NCBI GenBank assembly: GCA_002292285.1
Contig: DBBP01000024.1
Coordinates: 174,235-238,234 of the forward strand
Direction: 5' to 3'
Length of the DNA: 64,000 bases
Source of the DNA: Proteobacteria bacterium UBA981
Lineage (GTDB): Bacteria; Pseudomonadota; Gammaproteobacteria; Ga0077536
A model generated the notes under the pieces. It had not been told where the DNA came from, made no database searches, and worked only from the letters and a program-made list of their open reading frames with translations. Numbering within the stretch: position 1 is the first letter of the stretch; each line of letters starts with the position of its first letter. A program made the position numbers and the translations under genes. Positions 8,863 to 17,176 of this stretch are shown piece after piece.

Positions 8863-9450
8863 TCACATTCGTGCGCGCGGGGTCAGGTCAGGAATAGCAG
8901 GTTCGCAGATCGCCGTTGACCAATCCGGCAGCAATTCGAGCACGCAAACTTGCGCGGGCAATGCGGAGTTGAACAACGCGTTGTGCCAGTAAGTCGCTGA
9001 CCACTCGGGTGTGCTCTGCTGCACCTGCCTGAAGGTGGCCGGAAAGCTAAAACGTTGCCCGAACTGCTCGAAATGCACCGTGCCGTGGCGAGTTTCGAGT
9101 ATTGCCCGGACGCGTTCGGACGGCCACGCGAACGTTGCGGTCAGGCGGTCAGAGAATTCGTCCGGGTGCTGGAAATAGGCACTTTGAACGGCCGTCATAA
9201 CCGCTTCGTAGCGCTCTTTCGGCGAGCGAGAGCTGTGATAAATCTGCCGGAAGTGAGCTGCATCGGCGCTGGCATCGTGTTTGACAAGTACGCTGGTGAA
9301 GCGGCCTAGATCCTGCCCGCCCTCAGCCATGAGTTGCGGACACATGCCGAGCGACGGGCGCCCGTCGGTGTGGCGGACGGCGTGCTGACGGATGCGGCAC
9401 TGCCACGCCACAAATGCCGTGGCGACAGGATGGACAGGGCTATCTCTCAT
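8863..9450 (-). CDS. Unrecognised 195-residue soluble protein upstream of gmaS
   Basis: The start is placed at the ATG for MRDSPVHPVATAFVAWQ, since the frame upstream is low-complexity Arg-rich sequence typical of antisense noise. The protein contains a helical N-terminal VATAFVAWQCRIRQHAVR and a C-terminal region rich in aromatic residues (TPEWSATYWHNALFNS). No signal peptide or membrane segment is evident. It lies 206 bases upstream of gmaS on the same strand and runs divergently from the phytanoyl-CoA-dioxygenase-like gene. It may be part of the methylamine operon or independent. I cannot assign a family. Amino-acid composition supports real coding. Confidence 0.65.
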   Translation of the reverse strand: MRDSPVHPVATAFVAWQCRIRQHAVRHTDGRPSLGMCPQLMAEGGQDLGRFTSVLVKHDASADAAHFRQIYHSSRSPKERYEAVMTAVQSAYFQHPDEFSDRLTATFAWPSERVRAILETRHGTVHFEQFGQRFSFPATFRQVQQSTPEWSATYWHNALFNSALPAQVCVLELLPDWSTAICEPAIPDLTPRARM

Positions 9451-9577
9451 GGCAATAAATAGTACCGGTCCAAACGTTCGGCGGCGAGGCGCGTGGGTGC
9501 GTGCGCTGAGGAATGAGCGTAGTAGCTCCGCTGGTGCGCGGTTAACATTCACCGTATCCAGAACGGATCACGCATTA

Positions 9578-10435
9578 ATGTCGGTCGTCAGGCTCAATTC
9601 CGAACAAATCGCCACGTTCCGGCGCGATGGATTCGTGGTGGCCGAGAGGCTCGTCGACTCAGCCGAGGTCGCGAATCTCCGCGTGCGAATCGCTGCGCTG
9701 TTTGCGGGTGAATACCAGACCGGAGTGATGCCTGATGAGGTTAACTGGCGCGCCGGGCGCGACCCTGAGACTGCGACACGACAACTGTGCAACAGCTGGA
9801 AAGCCGACTCCCAGTTGGCAGTGACGGTCATGCGTTCCGATATCGGGCGTGCCTGCGCGACCCTGGCCGGCTGGCGCGGAGCGCGGGTGAATCAGGACAA
9901 CTTGTTCTGGAAACCGCCTGGCGCCCGTGCGATCGGCTTTCACCAGGACTCGGCTTACGAACAATGGGTAGTGCCGGACGATATGGTGAGTTGCTGGATT
10001 GCGCTCGACGACACCAGCGCTCGTGGCGGTACGGTGGAGTATGTTCGCGGTTCCCATCAGTGGGGCCCCGGGCGACGGGAAGTCGCGTTTCATGCTCCAG
10101 ACGAGCCGTTTGTGGACGCCGCGCAGGCGGCGCGCGATGCCGGGGTCGACAACCCGCAGCGTGTCGCGATTGAGGTCAAGGCTGGTGACGCTGTTTTTCA
10201 TCACGGCTGGGTGTGGCACGGGTCGCAAACCAACCTCGGCGATACCATGCGCCGATCGCTGGTGGTTCACTGCATGGCGGATACGGCGCAGTTTCATCCG
10301 ACCTCCGTGGGCCCGATCTACAGTCGCTACAAGCGCTTCAACGATCTCGATATGGACGAATCATTTTTTCCCATCACCTGGCGCGAAGATGGCTATCGCA
10401 GCCCGCTTGTCGACGCTGTCTTGACGCGCTCCTGA
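9578..10435 (+). CDS. Phytanoyl-CoA dioxygenase (PhyH) family Fe(II)/2-oxoglutarate oxygenase
   Basis: 285 residues from ATG at 9578 (MSVVRLNSEQIATF). The iron triad is visible as H122-x-D124 (GFHQDSAYEQW) and distal H214 (WHGSQTN), with Arg225/226 (GDTMRRS) placed to bind 2-oxoglutarate. PhyH enzymes hydroxylate small organic or acyl substrates in the cytosol. The lengthy frame upstream of 9578 is not used, because similarity to the family begins exactly at this methionine. Neighbours are a divergent unknown gene and an EamA-type transporter 105 bases downstream. The substrate cannot be deduced. Confidence 0.87.
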   Translation: MSVVRLNSEQIATFRRDGFVVAERLVDSAEVANLRVRIAALFAGEYQTGVMPDEVNWRAGRDPETATRQLCNSWKADSQLAVTVMRSDIGRACATLAGWRGARVNQDNLFWKPPGARAIGFHQDSAYEQWVVPDDMVSCWIALDDTSARGGTVEYVRGSHQWGPGRREVAFHAPDEPFVDAAQAARDAGVDNPQRVAIEVKAGDAVFHHGWVWHGSQTNLGDTMRRSLVVHCMADTAQFHPTSVGPIYSRYKRFNDLDMDESFFPITWREDGYRSPLVDAVLTRS

Positions 10436-10540
10436 GCGCGCCCCGGCTGGTCTCATCCGCGCGGTCGCCCCCCGACCGGCGATCCCGCCGCGCCATCAAC
10501 CCCAGTACACTGTCGCGCTTGGTATTGAAACGGACCTAAC

Positions 10541-11464
10541 GTGGAATTTCTCTGGATCCCGATCAGCGTATTTGCGGCACTGATGCAATCGGTGCGCACG
10601 GCTGCCCAGAAGACGCTCAATCAGAGTATGTCGACGATGGGCACGACTTACGTCCGTTCGTTGTTCGGGCTGCCGATCCTTGGCCTGTTCCTCGCCCTCG
10701 TGTTGTTTTGGCAAGGCGGCGGCGTGCCGGACTTCACCGCAGCTTATCTCGGCTATTGCGCGCTTGGTGCGCTGGTGCAGGTCCTCGCGACGGCGTTACT
10801 CATTCGCATGTTTACGCTGAAAAGTTTCGCGGTCGGCAGCATGCTGACCAAGACCGACATTCTCATGACGGCCGTGATCGGTTCCTTGTTCTTCACCGAA
10901 TCGATCTCGCCGCTGGGCTGGTTGGCCGTACTCGTGGTATTAGCCGGTGTGTTGCTGATGTTGGCTGGCAAACTCGGCCCAAGTACCTTGCTTGCCAGCG
11001 GCGAGACGCTGAGCGATGCGTTGCTCGGCAAAGCCACGCAGGTGGCGTTGGCTTGCGCGTTGCTGTTTACGATGTCCTATCTCGCGATTCGGGAGGCGAC
11101 TTTGATTCTGCAACCGGGGAGTTTTCTGTGGCGAGGTGGCTGGACAGTGGTCGTCGTGACAAGTATGCAGACGCTGGGACTCGGTGCCTGGTTACTGGTG
11201 CGCGAGCCACGTGTATTCCGGCAGTTGTGGCCAAATCGTCGCATCATCAGTTTCATCGGCTTCACCAGTGCGCTCGGTTCGATTGGCTGGTTTACAGCGT
11301 TTGCGCTTGAAAACGCCTCCTATGTGCGCGCGGTTGGGCAGATTGAGGCGCTCTTCACCATCGCGATTTCGTGGTTCTATTTCCGCGAATCACTGAACCG
11401 AATCGAGCTCAGCGGCATTGTGGTGATGGTCGTGGGCGTGCTGATGTTCCGGATGGTGGATTAA
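10541..11464 (+). CDS. EamA/DMT-superfamily membrane transporter
   Basis: 307 residues with about ten hydrophobic segments spread evenly over two EamA repeats, for example the helices around GLPILGLFLALVLFW and LVVLAGVLLMLAGKLG and the C-terminal IELSGIVVMVVGVLMFRM. The start is a GTG at 10541. Drug/metabolite transporters of this family export amino acids, nucleobases or other small metabolites across the inner membrane. It is in the same direction as the PhyH-like gene and the following SDR gene but has gaps of about 100 bases on both sides. The substrate is unknown. Confidence 0.85.
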   Translation: MEFLWIPISVFAALMQSVRTAAQKTLNQSMSTMGTTYVRSLFGLPILGLFLALVLFWQGGGVPDFTAAYLGYCALGALVQVLATALLIRMFTLKSFAVGSMLTKTDILMTAVIGSLFFTESISPLGWLAVLVVLAGVLLMLAGKLGPSTLLASGETLSDALLGKATQVALACALLFTMSYLAIREATLILQPGSFLWRGGWTVVVVTSMQTLGLGAWLLVREPRVFRQLWPNRRIISFIGFTSALGSIGWFTAFALENASYVRAVGQIEALFTIAISWFYFRESLNRIELSGIVVMVVGVLMFRMVD

Positions 11465-11562
11465 ACGCCGAGGACATCTGGGTAGGCGACGAGAACAAAT
11501 AATGGCGATTCCACTGGCCGTGCTCAGCTAAACTGGCATTCTGTTTTCTGCGGGGCGCCCAT

Positions 11563-12348
11563 ATGACTTCAACCAACCAAGCTAATTCTTCTCACAACGA
11601 TGCCGAGGTCGCACTAATCGTCGGCGGCGGTCCGGGCGTCAGTTCCAGCTGCGCGCGATTGTTCGCCAGCCAGGGTATGAAAGTGGCAGTCGCTGCACGC
11701 ACGCCGGATAAGCCGGTCCTGCAGACGCTACAGGCCGAGCATAAGGTGAATTTGTACGCCTGCGACGCCAGCGATCCACAATCCGTCGCCGCGCTGTTCG
11801 AATCAGTCACAGCCGACCTCGGGCGTCCGCGCCTGGTCGTGCACAACATCGACGGCAGAACAGTGGATATTTTCCGCAAGGAGATCACTGAGGCTGATAC
11901 CAGCCTGGTTGCCGATGTGTTGAGAAATTCTGCGTTCAGCGCGTTTCTGGTCGGTCAACAGGCGGCAATTAGTATGCTCGCCGGCGACGCGCCGGAAGGT
12001 GACCAGCACCGTGGCACGATCATTTTCACCAATGCCAGTGCGGCGTTTAAGGGCTATCCCAAGAGCGGCGCTTTTGCGATGTCTTCGCATGCAAAAGCCG
12101 GGCTGGCCCAGAGCATGGCGCGTGAGCTGATGCCCAAAGGTATTCACGTCGCACATGTGCCAATAGACACGGCGATTGGTTGGACTCAGGAAGACGGTTC
12201 GCGCTGGCATCGCCTGGCAGGGACGGCGGTAGACGACAACATGTCCGATCCCTCTTACATCGCAGACACCTATCTGCACCTGCACCGCCAACACCGCTCG
12301 ACCTGGACGTTTGAGATGGTGGTGAGGCCTTGGGTCGAGACCTGGTAG
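11563..12348 (+). CDS. Atypical short-chain dehydrogenase/reductase lacking the catalytic Tyr
   Basis: 261 residues with a Rossmann fold: VALIVGGGPGVSSSCARLFA replaces the usual TGxxxGxG, and VVHNIDGR replaces the NNAG motif. In the catalytic region the sequence reads FAMSSHAKAGLAQSMARELM: the lysine and the following helix are kept, but the tyrosine four residues before it is Ser. The next stretch, PKGIHVAHVPIDTAI, resembles a known subgroup of SDR proteins with this altered active site. Classical NAD(P)H oxidoreductase activity is therefore doubtful; a binding or different catalytic role is possible. A strong hairpin terminator follows 13 bases after the stop. Confidence 0.83.
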   Translation: MTSTNQANSSHNDAEVALIVGGGPGVSSSCARLFASQGMKVAVAARTPDKPVLQTLQAEHKVNLYACDASDPQSVAALFESVTADLGRPRLVVHNIDGRTVDIFRKEITEADTSLVADVLRNSAFSAFLVGQQAAISMLAGDAPEGDQHRGTIIFTNASAAFKGYPKSGAFAMSSHAKAGLAQSMARELMPKGIHVAHVPIDTAIGWTQEDGSRWHRLAGTAVDDNMSDPSYIADTYLHLHRQHRSTWTFEMVVRPWVETW

Positions 12349-12361
12349 CCTGTCGAACGTG

Positions 12362-12402
12362 ACTCAGTTCGGCGGCTTAGACGCTTCGCCGAACTGAGTT
12401 TT
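12362..12402 (+). terminator. Rho-independent terminator after the SDR gene
   Basis: Perfect 13-base arms (ACTCAGTTCGGCG at 12362-12374 and its complement at 12387-12399) enclose a 12-base loop and run into TTTT. It sits directly after the SDR stop and before the convergent repeat-protein gene. The T-run is only on the plus-strand side, so it mainly serves the SDR transcript. Confidence 0.85.
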
Positions 12403-12443
12403 GCGCGGTGCGTGGGACGACTATGAAGCCCGGGACGACGTGT

Positions 12444-12971
12444 TTATTCAGGCGCTTCTTGCTCGCCACCTTTTAACTCACGACGCTCTTCCCGTTTGGC
12501 CTTACGTGTTGCCCGTTCTTCGTCGGTCATCGACTCACGACGCTCTTCCCGCTTGGCCTTGCGTGCTTCGCGCTCTTCGTCGGTCATCGAATCACGGCGT
12601 TCTGTGCGCTTGGCCTTGCGTGCTTCGCGCTCTTCGTCCGTCATTGACTCACGGTGTGCTTGCCGCTTGGCTTTGCGGGCAGCGCGTTGTTCGTCCGTCA
12701 TGGATTCGCGACGTGCTTTACGCTCAGCCTTTTTCGCATCGCGCTCCTCGTCGGTCATCGACTCTCGGCGCTCTTCTCGTTTCGCTTTGTGGGCCTCAAG
12801 CTCTTCATCGGTCATTGACTCGCGGTGTGCCTTGCGCGCTGCGCGAGTTTTGTCGGGGCTGTCGGCCTGGACGGTAGGCGTTTCGCTGGCGTCAGTTTCA
12901 GCGGTCGCGACAGCTGACCAGCCGAGAACGAGTGCGATTGCGATAGCGGCGAGTGTTCTTAGTGGCATCAA
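12444..12971 (-). CDS. Secreted highly charged repeat protein (six 19-residue repeats)
   Basis: 175 residues. Residues 1-24 form a signal peptide (hydrophobic LAAIAIALVLGWSAVATA, cleavage near ATA-ET). After a short acidic linker, residues 50-163 are six consecutive 19-residue units of the type RESMTDEEREARKAKREER, ending in RELKGGEQEAPE. Each unit has the conserved SMTDEE cap followed by an alternating Arg/Lys/Glu helix, so the mature protein should form a long single alpha-helix or coiled structure in the periplasm. Function is unknown; the frame is real because period, phase and signal peptide are all maintained. It is convergent with the SDR gene and separated from it by the terminator. 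Confidence 0.8.
   Translation of the reverse strand: MMPLRTLAAIAIALVLGWSAVATAETDASETPTVQADSPDKTRAARKAHRESMTDEELEAHKAKREERRESMTDEERDAKKAERKARRESMTDEQRAARKAKRQAHRESMTDEEREARKAKRTERRDSMTDEEREARKAKREERRESMTDEERATRKAKREERRELKGGEQEAPE
12483..12824 (-). repeat. Six tandem 57-base coding repeats
   Basis: The 342 bases divide exactly into six 57-base units encoding 19 residues each. Copies differ mainly at third positions and in the charged helix codons, while the codons for SMTDEE stay constant. The pattern is coding amplification, not a CRISPR array: there are no unique spacers. Confidence 0.85.
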
Positions 12972-13388
12972 AATTATTCCTTGCTTGGTTTAGCCGTGTC
13001 CGGTGTCGGGCCAGTTATGCTCGACAAATTTCTGTCCCTGATTAGTATTCGGGTAGTGGTCATCGTGTGAGCACTTCATCGTCATGATGATTGGCTCACT
13101 GGACCAAATGCAGTTGCAGGCTTAGTCTGCCAGCGCGATCTGAACACAGTCTGAACGTATGCTCGCCGGAGTAGTCCATTGTCGGGCCGGACTGCACGAT
13201 GCGAAAAACTATCAAGCTAGTCGAACTGGACCCCTGTAGTTCGGCTAATCAATATTATGTTCAGAACTCTCAGAGGAAAGCGCTGTGAAAACGGTGAACT
13301 TCGACTGGTTTTCGTCGAACATGTGCTGAGGGCGTTTAAATAGATGGACAGTCAAAGAAACTGATTTTGTCTTCATGGCGATAATCTG
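12972..13388. other. 417-base gap without a confident gene
   Basis: It holds the promoter region of the repeat protein on the minus side and of ychJ on the plus side. A small possible reading frame of 14 codons starts at GTG 13285 (KTVNFDWFSSNMC after the first residue) behind a good ribosome site (AGAGGA, 13272-13277) and ends at 13329; it is too short to call. A short hairpin, TCATC...GATGA, lies near 13068-13083. Nothing else was recognised. Confidence 0.5.
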
Positions 13389-13796
13389 ATGTCGACTATC
13401 GATTCCTCAAAATGTCTTTGCGGTGGGCCTGAATCCTTCGACCTATGCTGTGGCTTGTACCTCGATGGGGGCACATCAGCACCCACCGCGGAAGCACTAA
13501 TGCGCTCGCGTTACGCCGCTTACGTATTAGGCCGCATCACTTACTTGCGCGAGACCTGGCATCCGCAGACTTGTCCGAGTGAGCTCGAGGTCCCACAAGG
13601 ACAGCGCTGGTTGGGTCTGAAGGTTTTGCGTAGCGAGCTTGGCGGCGCCGGAGATAGCCGCGGTACGGTCGAGTTTGTCGCACGCTACAAGCTCGCCGGG
13701 CGCGCGACGCGTTTGCACGAAATCAGCGAATTCGAGCGAATTGACGGTCGCTGGTTGTATCGAGATGGTCGTGATGGGCGGGCGGCGATGCAATAG
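13389..13796 (+). CDS. ychJ: YchJ-family SEC-C motif protein
   Basis: 135 residues. The N-terminus holds the SEC-C zinc motif CLCGGPESFDLCCGLYLDGG (C-x-C-x8-C-C), followed by the YchJ core PTAEALMRSRYAAYVLG and an NTF2-like fold (WLGLKVLRSE, GTVEFVARYK, ISEFERIDGRWLYRDG). UPF0225/YchJ proteins are small cytosolic proteins of uncertain role. Length is slightly short compared with the roughly 150-residue E. coli protein, which has a second SEC-C motif at its C-terminus; that is absent here. Confidence 0.88.
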   Translation: MSTIDSSKCLCGGPESFDLCCGLYLDGGTSAPTAEALMRSRYAAYVLGRITYLRETWHPQTCPSELEVPQGQRWLGLKVLRSELGGAGDSRGTVEFVARYKLAGRATRLHEISEFERIDGRWLYRDGRDGRAAMQ

Positions 13797-13885
13797 CGCG
13801 GACTGCGACTAACCTACGTTTGGTATTGGCAGGCTGTATCCGCGACGCCGACTGGCTGGTCAGGTCTGGATGCGGTGTAGCTCTC

Positions 13886-14053
13886 TCAGCCGCGTACCAG
13901 CCAGTACAACAGCACTGCTATCACCGCGAAAAGCGTGAAACGCATGCGCTTCAGGGGCGGCAGCCATCCGGCCTTGCCGGTATCCGCTGCATCGTTATCG
14001 GTGTCGTTCTGCGTATCTTTGGCGGGCTTGGTAGTCGGCGTTTTTTTTTGCAT
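13886..14053 (-). CDS. Small single-pass membrane protein, 55 residues
   Basis: Reading from ATG at 14053 gives a Lys/Thr/Asp-rich hydrophilic head (MQKKTPTTKPAKDTQND...) and a C-terminal membrane helix (MRFTLFAVIAVLLYWLVRG) ending at TGA. The basic residues before the helix suggest an N-in orientation. It is downstream of the PrsT-like gene on the same strand, with a 46-codon frame between. The first codons contain a run of nine A, a possible slippage site affecting expression. Function unknown; the clear head/helix design supports it as real. Confidence 0.6.
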   Translation of the reverse strand: MQKKTPTTKPAKDTQNDTDNDAADTGKAGWLPPLKRMRFTLFAVIAVLLYWLVRG

Positions 14054-14086
14054 TTATGTGACCTCTGCGGCATTGCGCAAGTCGCC

Positions 14087-14227
14087 TTACGGGGCGGTTG
14101 GATTGGCTTGGATACTCGCTACGATTTGCTCACCAAGATGTCGGGGGAATTGAGCCAATGCGTTTCTCCCAACTCCGTGTGTCGCGGCCCGTCCGAATTG
14201 AGCTTCTTTCCCCCATGTTTGAAACAT
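14087..14227 (-). CDS. Possible 46-residue small protein after the PrsT gene
   Basis: ATG at 14227 lies 22 bases after the PrsT stop. The product has a plausible C-terminal part (NALAQFPRHLGEQIVASIQ) that looks like an amphipathic helix, and ends 33 bases before the 55-residue membrane protein. No family is recognised and there is no strong ribosome site. It could be a spurious frame in a 3' region. Confidence 0.3.
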   Translation of the reverse strand: MFQTWGKEAQFGRAATHGVGRNALAQFPRHLGEQIVASIQANPTAP

Positions 14228-14249
14228 TCATGGAGAGTGGCGGGCGATT

Positions 14250-17078
14250 CTACGAGTCCAATTGTGCACGGAGCGTTCGAACGTCCTCGATCCATTTCAA
14301 TTCAGGATCAGTTCTCAGGATTCGTTCGAGCTCCGTTCGCGCCTCGGCATCGCGGCCCAGTTCGTTCAATGCGACGGCGAGATGATAACGGGTTAGCGCG
14401 TTGCCATCGCGAGCAAGGGCCTTGCGTAAATATTGAAGTCCTTCAGCCACATCCCCTTCGGTGACCAGAATCCAGCCGAGCGTCTCAAGTGAAACACTCC
14501 ATTCAGGCTTCATCGCGACAGCGCGTTGCGCGGTTGCGCGCGCGCCTGGGAGATTGAGCAACTGATAGATGCGTGCCAGGTTGGCGACCAGGGCAGCATC
14601 GTCTTTTCGATCTTCGAGGAGTTCTTCGTGCAACACCCGCGCAGCTTCGAACTGTTGGACGGCCAGATATCCCATCGCCAACGCGCGTTTGCAGATCTTG
14701 TCGTTGGGATACTGGCTTGCTCGTGCCTCAAGTAAGGCGATGGCGTCGGCTGTCCGTTCTGCTTTGAATAAAATTTCAAATAATTTAACTGTCGCCTGGC
14801 TACTGTCTGCCTCAAGTGCTGCGACCGGTTGCAGGAGATTGATCGCCTCGGCGTATTTTTCCTGTGCCTCGAGTATTTCGGCGCGGAGCACCGATTCACC
14901 TGACGAGTTTGGATAGGCGACGCCGAAATCAGCGGCGAACTGGGCCGCTTTGTCGAAATGCTTCGTGATGATTTCGAGCCTGGTTCGTGCAAATGACGCA
15001 GCCTCACCAACGTAAGAGTTCATCGCTTTGCTCAAAGTAAAGCGGGCGCCCTCGAAGTCACCAATTTCGATTTGTCCTCGCGCTAGGCGCATGAGCTGCG
15101 GGCCAGCGAATCCGGCGTAGGTGACTGCGCGCCGGTAGGTGACAACTGCAAACTCGGTGCGTCCCATGGCGGCTTGAACAGAAGCCAGAGCTTCACTGGC
15201 TTGGGCGTCTTCAGGGAAATTCTCTACTAGGCGCCGCGCCACATGTTGGGCATCCAGGTCGTTGCCGTTTTTCAGATGTAAGGAGATCAATCGCAGCGGT
15301 GCCTGAATGCCTTCTTCGACGCTGCCAGTGGACTTGGACAACCATCCGATGGCTCGCTTCAGATCGCCCTCCTGCACTGCGATGTCAGACATGCCGATCA
15401 ACGCTTGCGGGTCGCGTGCGTCGCGCTCGAGAATCTTTTCGTAGTGGCGCCTGGCAGCATCAACATTGCCGAGGACGAGGTCCATTTTCGCAAGGTTGTG
15501 CAGAGCTGGCGGATAGTCTTTGCGAAGATTTATCGCCGCAGAGAACAACTCACGCGCGCGATCGTAATCACCTTTGCTTAAATGCACTGCACCCAGCAGA
15601 TTATGTGTGGCTGGATTCTGTGGGTCTTTTTCCAACAATGTGCTGGCGCTGATAACTGCCTCGTCTAGTTTGTTCTTGCGCATTTGGACCATGGTCAACA
15701 GCATGCCTGAGCGACCACGGTCGACGCCGAGATTCGCGGCCCGTTGCAGTTCGGCCAGTGCCTGTTCGTCGCGTCCTGAACCCAGGTGGCTCATCGCCAG
15801 AGACATCGTGAGGCGACCCTCTTCAGGCGCAATATCGACGGCGTTTTGCAATAAGTTCGACGCCTCAACGTAACGCCCCAGTCTCATCAGGGCATCGCCG
15901 AGAGCCGCTAATAGCTCCGGGTCTTCTCGATAGATTGAGCGTAGGGGGTGGAGCGAAGATACAGCCGCTTTCGGGTCTCCGAGTTCGAGTTGGATCATCC
16001 CGTGCAGACGACGCATGCTGTGGTGGTAGGGCTTGAGGCGCAGGTAGTCGGACAGATAACGACTCGCTCGATCGTAATCACGCCCCAGATAATGAATGAC
16101 GCCGGCTATCTGGAGTCTTGCAGGGTCTTTTTTCAGCTCGTCATCGGCGAGGGAGGTGACACTGATTTTAGCGGCCTCAAGTGCGATTTTCGCTTGTTCG
16201 AAATCGCCAGTTCGAGCAGCTGACTGGGCGCGAATGAATGCCGCAATCGGATCGCGCGGATGCGCTTGGTGGACCTGTGTGGCATCGCTCAATGATGATT
16301 CAAAATCGCCCAGGTCAAACGCCACCCTGGCGCGGGCAATCCGCGCGCGGATGTGGTTTGGATTGGCCAACAAAGCGCGATCGTAATACGTTCGTGCTTC
16401 TGCTAGTTTTCGCTGCGAGGACAACAGCTCGCCTTTGCGGAACAGAGCCTCAGAATTCCGTGGAACCCGGGCTATTACTGCATCGACAATATCGCTGGCG
16501 CTAGCAAGTTCGCCTCGAGCCTGGAGTACCTGGGCGCGGCCAAGCGACGGGTCAACGCCAGTCGGGTCGAGCCTTTCCGCATCGCGAAAGTGAATTTCCG
16601 CTTTATCGAGCTGCCCGAGTTCAAAATGCGCGCGTGCCCGAATGAGGAGAACTTCAAGTGTTGGCCGCTCGAGCGGATTGTCTACTGGCAGGCGCGCGAG
16701 AATCTCGTCAAACTTGCGCTGCAAAAGCAGTGCGTTGCCGAGCGCGCCATAGATTTCTTTCGGATCCGCGCCCAGCTTTAGTGCCGCCAGAAGTTCCTTT
16801 TCGGCAGACGAACCATAACTACTTTGCAGATGGGCCCGGCCGAGCAGAACACGCGCACTGATATTATCGGGTTCCGTTTGCAGAACATTTTTGAGCTGAA
16901 TAATTGCGCCTGGATAGTCGCCGTTGTTGAAGCGGCTGACGGCGTTTTCGAATAATTCTGCTTCGTTCGCAGCGTGCGCTACATCGCTGGTCGCGAAGAC
17001 GGCAGCCAACACGAAGGTTGGTATGAACGTTCGCAAAATACTGGGGCGTGAAATTACTGCCATGGGGTTGGTTTTCAT
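14250..17078 (-). CDS. prsT: TPR-repeat protein of the XrtA/PEP-CTERM system (PrsT-like)
   Basis: 942 residues, the usual length of PrsT. An N-terminal signal/anchor (about residues 10-36, FIPTFVLAAVFATSDVAHA) is followed by more than twenty TPR helices; typical units are AELFENAVSRFNNGDYPGAI, ARVLLGRAHLQSSYGSSAEK and PATHNLLGAVHLSKGDYDRA. PrsT proteins accompany exosortase loci and are thought to help export or assemble exopolysaccharide and PEP-CTERM proteins at the outer membrane. The gene directly follows a PEP-CTERM protein gene on the same strand, but a terminator lies between them. No exosortase gene is in the window. Confidence 0.88.
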   Translation of the reverse strand: MKTNPMAVISRPSILRTFIPTFVLAAVFATSDVAHAANEAELFENAVSRFNNGDYPGAIIQLKNVLQTEPDNISARVLLGRAHLQSSYGSSAEKELLAALKLGADPKEIYGALGNALLLQRKFDEILARLPVDNPLERPTLEVLLIRARAHFELGQLDKAEIHFRDAERLDPTGVDPSLGRAQVLQARGELASASDIVDAVIARVPRNSEALFRKGELLSSQRKLAEARTYYDRALLANPNHIRARIARARVAFDLGDFESSLSDATQVHQAHPRDPIAAFIRAQSAARTGDFEQAKIALEAAKISVTSLADDELKKDPARLQIAGVIHYLGRDYDRASRYLSDYLRLKPYHHSMRRLHGMIQLELGDPKAAVSSLHPLRSIYREDPELLAALGDALMRLGRYVEASNLLQNAVDIAPEEGRLTMSLAMSHLGSGRDEQALAELQRAANLGVDRGRSGMLLTMVQMRKNKLDEAVISASTLLEKDPQNPATHNLLGAVHLSKGDYDRARELFSAAINLRKDYPPALHNLAKMDLVLGNVDAARRHYEKILERDARDPQALIGMSDIAVQEGDLKRAIGWLSKSTGSVEEGIQAPLRLISLHLKNGNDLDAQHVARRLVENFPEDAQASEALASVQAAMGRTEFAVVTYRRAVTYAGFAGPQLMRLARGQIEIGDFEGARFTLSKAMNSYVGEAASFARTRLEIITKHFDKAAQFAADFGVAYPNSSGESVLRAEILEAQEKYAEAINLLQPVAALEADSSQATVKLFEILFKAERTADAIALLEARASQYPNDKICKRALAMGYLAVQQFEAARVLHEELLEDRKDDAALVANLARIYQLLNLPGARATAQRAVAMKPEWSVSLETLGWILVTEGDVAEGLQYLRKALARDGNALTRYHLAVALNELGRDAEARTELERILRTDPELKWIEDVRTLRAQLDS

Positions 17079-17126
17079 CCCGGGTGTCGAATCGCCACCT
17101 GATTCGTATATTAACTGTTGGAATGA

Positions 17127-17152
17127 ACAAAAAGCCGGCAGTCAGCCGGCTT
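17127..17152 (-). terminator. Terminator between the PEP-CTERM gene and prsT
   Basis: On the minus strand, arms AAGCCGGC (17145-17152) and GCCGGCTT (17132-17139) enclose a five-base loop and run into TTTTTGTTC. It lies 25 bases after the PEP-CTERM stop, so prsT may have its own promoter or depend on read-through. Confidence 0.8.
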
Positions 17153-17176
17153 AAATCTCTCGTTGTAGTGTTACTT

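Noticed and set aside
9392..9577. Extended N-terminus for the PhyH-like gene
   Set aside because: The extra 62 residues are Arg/Ser-rich and overlap the divergent gene; family similarity starts at ATG 9578.
12483..12824. CRISPR-like periodic repeats
   Set aside because: The 57-base units abut without spacers and encode an in-frame protein repeat with a signal peptide.
13851..13905. 10-base inverted repeat ACTGGCTGGT / ACCAGCCAGT
   Set aside because: The 35-base loop makes a functional terminator unlikely; probably chance or a weak structure.
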